Source: a bacterium (GTDB lineage: Bacteria > T1Sed10-126). From it: 17,335 nucleotides of DNA. The notes under the pieces were generated by a model, which had not been told where the DNA came from, did no database searches, and saw only the letters and a program-made list of their open reading frames with translations. Every line of letters starts with the position of its first letter. The first letter of the stretch is position 1. The DNA lies in NCBI GenBank assembly GCA_003557545.1, contig PWOD01000049.1, forward strand, positions 1 to 17,335. The letters are read 5' to 3'. Both the position numbers and the translations under genes were made by a program. Shown here one piece after another: positions 13,433 through 17,335 of this stretch.

Positions 13433-14493
13433 CTTTCAAATAACGTCGGTGAATCAGATTGTAAATCAATATTTAAATGTTCCTGGGCCCGCCGGGTTGC
13501 AACTCTTCCTCGATTGGTTCTTTTAATAAAACCAGATTGTATCAAGAAAGGTTCGTGTAGTTCTTCAATCGTACCAGCCTCTTCTCCCACCGCCGTTGCC
13601 AGCGTATCTATCCCCACTGGACCGCCATCAAAATAATTAAGTATCCGGGACAAAATCTGCCTGTCCATACCATTCAAACCCATCTTATCGACAGCCAATC
13701 TTTCAAGTGCAATATCAGCTATTTCCCGATCTATCAGACCACTGCCCTCTACTTCGGCGAAATCACGCACCCTACGGAGCAGACGATTGGCAATTCTCGG
13801 AGTTCCCCGAGCTCGTCTCGATATTTCCTCTGCCCCTCTTTTTTCTATCTCAACTCCTAAAATTTTAGCCGAACGTAGAATTATTTTGTACATCTCATTA
13901 TAACCATAAAAGTTCAACCTGGTATGAACCCCGAAACGTGACCGCAATGGTTCTGTTAATAACCCGGCACGGGTTGTAGCACCCACCAATGTAAAATCAT
14001 TCAATTCCAAACTTACTGCTCTGGCCGACGGACCATCCCCAATAGTAATATCAATTTTTTTGTCCTCCATTGCCGGGTATAAAAACTCTTCCACAATGTG
14101 GGATAAACGATGAATCTCGTCAATAAACAATACACTTCCGGGCTCAATGTTGGTCAGAATCGCTGCAAGATCTCCCGGTTGCTCCATGGCCGGGCCTGAG
14201 GTTGTCTTTATTGGACAGTTCAGTTCATTCGCTATGATATGGGCGAGGGTTGTTTTTCCCAAACCCGGGGGTCCATAAAGCAAAACATGGTCGAGCGACT
14301 CACCACGTTTGCGTGCGGCCTGGATAAAGACTCGAAGATTATATTTTTCCTTGTGCTGCCCAATAAACTGGGACAAACGAGCCGGGCGCAGATTAATTTC
14401 AAATTCGGCCTCCTGACGATCAACTACTTCCCGCTTAAGTGGATCGATCTGGAGTTTTGATTCGTCAATATTTGAACTTTCAAATTCGGTCAT
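13429..14493 (-). CDS. ruvB: Holliday junction branch-migration ATPase RuvB
   Basis: AAA+ motor that drives branch migration with RuvA at recombination junctions. Motifs are complete: Walker A GPPGLGKT (74-81), Walker [14 protein letters not shown] (122-130), sensor GATTRAG (171-177) and a C-terminal winged-helix region ([15 protein letters not shown], typical of RuvB). At 354 residues it is a normal length with a slightly extended acidic N-terminus ([14 protein letters not shown]). ATG at 14493 with GGAGG 9 bases upstream. It lies 47 bases after ruvA and its stop overlaps the following peptidase gene by 4 bases. Identification is certain. Confidence 0.98.
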   Translation of the reverse strand: MTEFESSNIDESKLQIDPLKREVVDRQEAEFEINLRPARLSQFIGQHKEKYNLRVFIQAARKRGESLDHVLLYGPPGLGKTTLAHIIANELNCPIKTTSGPAMEQPGDLAAILTNIEPGSVLFIDEIHRLSHIVEEFLYPAMEDKKIDITIGDGPSARAVSLELNDFTLVGATTRAGLLTEPLRSRFGVHTRLNFYGYNEMYKIILRSAKILGVEIEKRGAEEISRRARGTPRIANRLLRRVRDFAEVEGSGLIDREIADIALERLAVDKMGLNGMDRQILSRILNYFDGGPVGIDTLATAVGEEAGTIEELHEPFLIQSGFIKRTNRGRVATRRAQEHLNIDLQSDSPTLFES

Positions 14494-14540
14494 CTATAGT
14501 TTCCTCCACTAATAGATCAAGCTATTTTAACTGTTTTCTA

Positions 14541-15125
14541 TTAATCAGTTGTAGACAGTGAATCACCAATTAATTCTTCCAGAGAACTATAATCCTTTTT
14601 TTCAACCCGCCGTCGAATCATTTTACTCGCTTCAGCCTTACCAAAACCCAGCCCGATAAGAGCTTCTACAGCTTCCTCCACAATCTGATTATCAGAAGTT
14701 TGACCGCTGTCCATCGGATCCAGGGGCAATTTTTCAGCCAGTTCCAAAATCAACCGACGAGCAGTTTTTTTGCCCACACCACTAATTGTCATCAGACTGT
14801 CTAAATCCTGTTCATGAACTGCTTTACGGAATCTTTCTGCCCCTAAATCAGACAGTATGTTAAGTGCCATACTGGGACCCAATCCCTTGATTCCTAATAG
14901 CTGACGAAAAAAATCCCGGTTAGCTCTTTTTAAAAAACCATATAAACGCTGAACATCCTCACGCACGTAAAGATGACAATAAAGCAGGACCGGCTCGGAT
15001 TTCTGTGGAAAAAGATTTTGTTCACTAGCAATAATATTTAGTTCATATCCCACACCACCAGCTGTTTCAACTATTGCCCGATCTTTACCTTTTTCTATAA
15101 GTTGACCTTTAATATATGAAAACAT
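14541..15125 (-). CDS. ruvA: Holliday junction DNA helicase subunit RuvA
   Basis: Binds four-way junctions as a tetramer and loads RuvB. It begins MFSYIKGQLIEKGKDRAIVE (OB-fold domain). It has two helix-hairpin-helix motifs, LLGIKGLGPSMALNIL (about 76-91) and ISGVGKKTARRLILEL (about 114-129). The C-terminal domain III that contacts RuvB starts near 148 (VEEAVEALIGLGFGKAEA). The open frame extends 5 codons further to a TTG at 15140, but the ATG at 15125 has GAGGG 6 bases upstream and gives the usual RuvA N-terminus, so I use it (194 residues). ruvC, often next to ruvA, is not here; a DHH-family gene stands 28 bases upstream instead. Confidence 0.97.
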   Translation of the reverse strand: MFSYIKGQLIEKGKDRAIVETAGGVGYELNIIASEQNLFPQKSEPVLLYCHLYVREDVQRLYGFLKRANRDFFRQLLGIKGLGPSMALNILSDLGAERFRKAVHEQDLDSLMTISGVGKKTARRLILELAEKLPLDPMDSGQTSDNQIVEEAVEALIGLGFGKAEASKMIRRRVEKKDYSSLEELIGDSLSTTD

Positions 15126-15153
15126 TATTATCCCTCTCAATGAACTCTTATTA

Positions 15154-16068
15154 TCACTTAAAAACCTGTTTTATTTCCTCCAAAATACTGTTAAAACTGC
15201 TCTTATCAACAGCACATCCGGAGGCACGAGCATGACCTCCGCCGCCATATTTTGCCAGCAGATTACCATAATGTGTTGAACAATCTTGTTCCGGCCAGAA
15301 AATATTAAAGCCCAGACCCATTCTTAGCTGTGTCTCATTATGTTCCTTAACTCTTAAAAGAGCCTCACTATCCGGATCAATTACAAAAGGTAGAAATTTA
15401 TTAGTACAGAGAGCGATCTCCTGCTCGGTCATATCCCGGCAATCCAATAATAATAACCGTCCATAACGATTTAGATGTTTTTTTAAAAATTTCAAACTTC
15501 TGGATAAATTTTTTAAAAAATCAGCGGCTTTTTTCTGAAATACAGGATGTTTCAATACTACCTCAGGATCACCGGATTTTAATAGATTTATCATCAGATT
15601 GTTTTCAGAAACAGTTCCGGTTTCCAGCGGATTTGAGTCTATCAAAAAACTTAACAAGACAGCCCCCCGGGGATTCAAAATATCATCTGCCGTAAGTTTT
15701 CCATCATCAACTCGATCAGTTTCTTCCAACAGTCTTTCTAAACCGACAAAACTCTCTGCCCGGCCCTGGTTAGAGTAATAATCATAAATTACCCGGGCGG
15801 CGCTGGGGGCTTGCGGATCATATCTACCCTGAAAATCCTCGGGCGCTGTATTACTATCATGATGATCAAACCATAATTTGCAGCCCTCAATATATGGCAT
15901 ATTAACAACCAGATCAACCGGACTGGTAGAAAAACTACCTGCTTTGATCCGAGAAAGCGGCAAAAATTTTACAGTCCCTATAGTTTCTACCGTCTTCAAT
16001 AAAACGGTGGAAACTATCGCATCAAGATCTGAATTTGTGATAACTCTTAAACTCTGTTCTGTTGTCAT
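15154..16068 (-). CDS. DHH-family phosphoesterase
   Basis: The 304-residue protein has the two domains of the DHH superfamily (RecJ, NrnA, exopolyphosphatase-like enzymes that cut phosphodiester or phosphoanhydride bonds with Mn). Motif I reads TNSDLDA (11-17). The signature WFDHHDSN lies at 66-73. The DHHA1 glycine motif GGGGHARASG is at about 275-284. Motif I lacks the usual leading His, and the motif II region reads VVNMPY rather than an Asp-containing strand. I recall a DHH subfamily (annotated exopolyphosphatase-like) with TRSDFDG and NVPY in these places, so this is probably subfamily character and not decay. The substrate is unknown. The frame extends to 16158, but the ATG at 16068 with AGCAGG upstream gives the natural N-terminus. 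It leads the operon into ruvAB with a 28-base gap. Confidence 0.88.
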   Translation of the reverse strand: MTTEQSLRVITNSDLDAIVSTVLLKTVETIGTVKFLPLSRIKAGSFSTSPVDLVVNMPYIEGCKLWFDHHDSNTAPEDFQGRYDPQAPSAARVIYDYYSNQGRAESFVGLERLLEETDRVDDGKLTADDILNPRGAVLLSFLIDSNPLETGTVSENNLMINLLKSGDPEVVLKHPVFQKKAADFLKNLSRSLKFLKKHLNRYGRLLLLDCRDMTEQEIALCTNKFLPFVIDPDSEALLRVKEHNETQLRMGLGFNIFWPEQDCSTHYGNLLAKYGGGGHARASGCAVDKSSFNSILEEIKQVFK

Positions 16069-16105
16069 TTTCAACCTGCTTAACTGTATTATTGTCATTT
16101 TCAAA
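16063..16105. repeat. imperfect tandem duplication at the DHH gene start
   Basis: On the plus strand TTGTCATTTTCAA occurs at 16063-16075 and again at 16093-16105, a period of 30 bases with further similarity in between. Each copy holds an in-frame ATG (16068 and 16098 on the minus strand). The upstream copy has no ribosome binding site. Confidence 0.6.
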
Positions 16106-16758
16106 ACACTTATGGTTCTACTGCACAAATAACTAATTGTACACAATTTATCCGGCAATTTTTAGAAAAAATTCAGATTTCCACTTTAGTTTTCAGCTCG
16201 AAAACCATAACTATAATTTTTGCCCGGATTTCACTTAATTCCCAAACTTCAACTGGAAATCCAGTGCTAATTATAAATTTACCCCGGCAAATCCATCCAG
16301 ATAATTTCTCCCCTATTAAGTCTCCAACAACCATACGTTATTTATCCCAAAAACAAAAGTTTCCAATAGGAAAAACTGTCACTGGCAAGCAACAAAAAAT
16401 CATCAAACTATAACAGTTAGATTTATCAACCTGAAAACGAAAGATTAATTTTCAACAGTCATCCATTAACTAATTACCCACTTACTCCAGAATAATAAAG
16501 CTGGTGAATTAAATTTTCAGTCTGGCCGACGAGTTTTTTAATAAATTAAATTTCTTCCTTCGGTCAATTGACTTTACCTATAATCTTTATGGCCGTAAAA
16601 TAATAATTACTATCAACTCACACTACAGTTTTTTAGCCTCCTATGATAGGCTTATACAGAATTTAGTACAGTTGTCTCAGTTGTCAACCTCTGATAAATT
16701 CAAGTTGCTAAAAACCTCAACATAAATATATAAACTCAACTTCCAAGGAGGAGTTATA
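16069..16758. other. AT-rich divergent intergenic region
   Basis: About 690 bases between the minus-strand DHH gene and the plus-strand oxidoreductase gene, with no credible gene. Visible elements are few. There is a perfect palindrome GTCAATTGAC (16564-16573). An exact TATAAT stands at 16579-16584 without a good -35. A small hairpin, AGCCT/AGGCT, lies at 16635-16652, and a tandem CAGTTGTC pair at 16669-16676 and 16678-16685. Near the DHH start, ATTGT/ACAAT arms flank two bases (16136-16147). A weak minus-strand promoter of the type TTAAGT-N17-TATAGT can be read near 16208-16240. The rest shows nothing I can interpret. Confidence 0.45.
16705..16734 (+). promoter_or_regulatory. probable sigma-A promoter of the plus-strand oxidoreductase gene
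   Basis: TTGCTA (16705-16710) is followed by TATATA (16727-16732, spacer 16) or TATAAA (16729-16734, spacer 18). The start would be near 16740, giving a very short leader before AAGGAGGAG at 16745-16753. The tandem CAGTTGTC repeat lies 20-36 bases upstream. Confidence 0.5.
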
Positions 16759-17335
16759 GTGACAAATTTAGTTAAACAGCGTGACCCCATAGCAAGTGAT
16801 CCTGACGATTCGTTATACCACACCAATCTATTTTTAACCGATGCTCAACTAAAAGCTGAAGTTGAAAAATGCGAGTTTTGTGAGGATAAACCCTGTAAAG
16901 ACGGCTGTCCTTGTGATTGCTCTCCGGCTGATTTTATCAAAGCAGTCGAAATCGGCAATCCCTCAGATATTAAACGCGCTGCCGCTGAAATTATGACACT
17001 CAACCCCTTTGGGGGAGTTTGCGGCATGGTCTGCCCCGATAAACACTGTATGGCTAAATGTACACACAAAAACTTTGACTCACCACTCAATATACCTGCC
17101 GTTCAGGCAACAATTGTCGAAAAAGCCAAACAGATGGGAGTTATGCCTAAACTTAGTTCGCCACCGGCGACCCGGGAGCCGATAGCTGTTGTAGGAGGAG
17201 GACCGGCCGGACTGGCTGCCGCTACCCTCCTGGCCCAGAGAGGTCACTCCGTTAAAATTTTTGAAAGAGATAATATTCTGGGGGGAATGTGTCAACTAAT
17301 TCCCGAGTTCAGACTGGATCCCGAAGTTCTAAAAA
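16759..17335 (+). CDS. GltD/PreT-type Fe-S FAD-dependent oxidoreductase, N-terminal part (cut by right edge)
   Basis: The first 192 codons are present; the gene runs off the right edge. The N-terminal domain carries ten cysteines in the pattern of the glutamate synthase small subunit and dihydropyrimidine dehydrogenase N-terminal domain: C38, C41, C46, C50, C52 and C54, then C88, C92, C97 and C101. These hold two 4Fe-4S clusters. NPFGGVCGMVCPDKHC (82-97) resembles the PreT/DPYD version. An FAD-binding loop follows (VVGGGPAGLAAA, 144-155). Such proteins pass electrons from NAD(P)H to a partner subunit. The start is GTG at 16759 with AAGGAGGAG 5 bases upstream, the strongest ribosome site in the window. 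It is the only plus-strand gene, divergent from the recombination/flagellar run. Which partner it serves cannot be seen. Confidence 0.9.
   Translation, partial: MTNLVKQRDPIASDPDDSLYHTNLFLTDAQLKAEVEKCEFCEDKPCKDGCPCDCSPADFIKAVEIGNPSDIKRAAAEIMTLNPFGGVCGMVCPDKHCMAKCTHKNFDSPLNIPAVQATIVEKAKQMGVMPKLSSPPATREPIAVVGGGPAGLAAATLLAQRGHSVKIFERDNILGGMCQLIPEFRLDPEVLK

Overview
The window holds a late flagellar gene cluster followed by recombination, envelope and cofactor-type metabolic genes. Everything from base 1 to about 16070 is read on the minus strand. A single plus-strand gene enters at the right edge. Gene order, strong GGAGG ribosome binding sites, abundant acidic residues and an Fe-S/FAD oxidoreductase suggest an anaerobic, Firmicutes-like bacterium. 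A halophilic Halanaerobiales-type genome is my best guess, but the sequence alone does not prove it. No rRNA, tRNA, CRISPR array or insertion sequence was seen.

In transcription order (right to left on the minus strand) the genes are: a DHH-family phosphoesterase, ruvA, ruvB, a long M23-type metallopeptidase, a soluble FlaA1/CapD-type nucleotide-sugar dehydratase, comF, flgN, flgK, flgL, fliW, csrA, flagellin, flaG, an unrecognised helical protein, and a second flagellin cut off by the left edge. The stretch comF-flgN-flgK-flgL-fliW-csrA-flagellin matches the well-known Bacillus order, but flgM and yvyF are missing between comF and flgN. Sigma-28-like promoters (TAAA / GCCGATAA type) can be read in front of the left-edge flagellin, the unrecognised gene, fliW and flgN. 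The complete flagellin lacks a clear one.

The most interesting part is RNA-level control around csrA. The leader of the complete flagellin carries two hairpins that display GGA in their loops, one of them over the Shine-Dalgarno sequence. A third GGA-loop hairpin sits just behind csrA, and the csrA start codon itself lies in AGGGAUGU, the core of the CsrA binding consensus. With fliW and csrA directly upstream, this looks like a FliW-CsrA-flagellin homeostatic circuit with added elements. The left-edge flagellin has a different leader in which the Shine-Dalgarno sequence can be locked in a stem.

The protein-level curiosities are a gene with an internal repeat between the two flagellins, and oversized FlgK and FlgL proteins with inserted segments resembling the flagellin-IN motif of hook-associated proteins. 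At the right edge, an AT-rich non-coding region of about 690 bases separates the DHH gene from a divergent GltD/PreT-type flavoprotein gene that runs out of the window.
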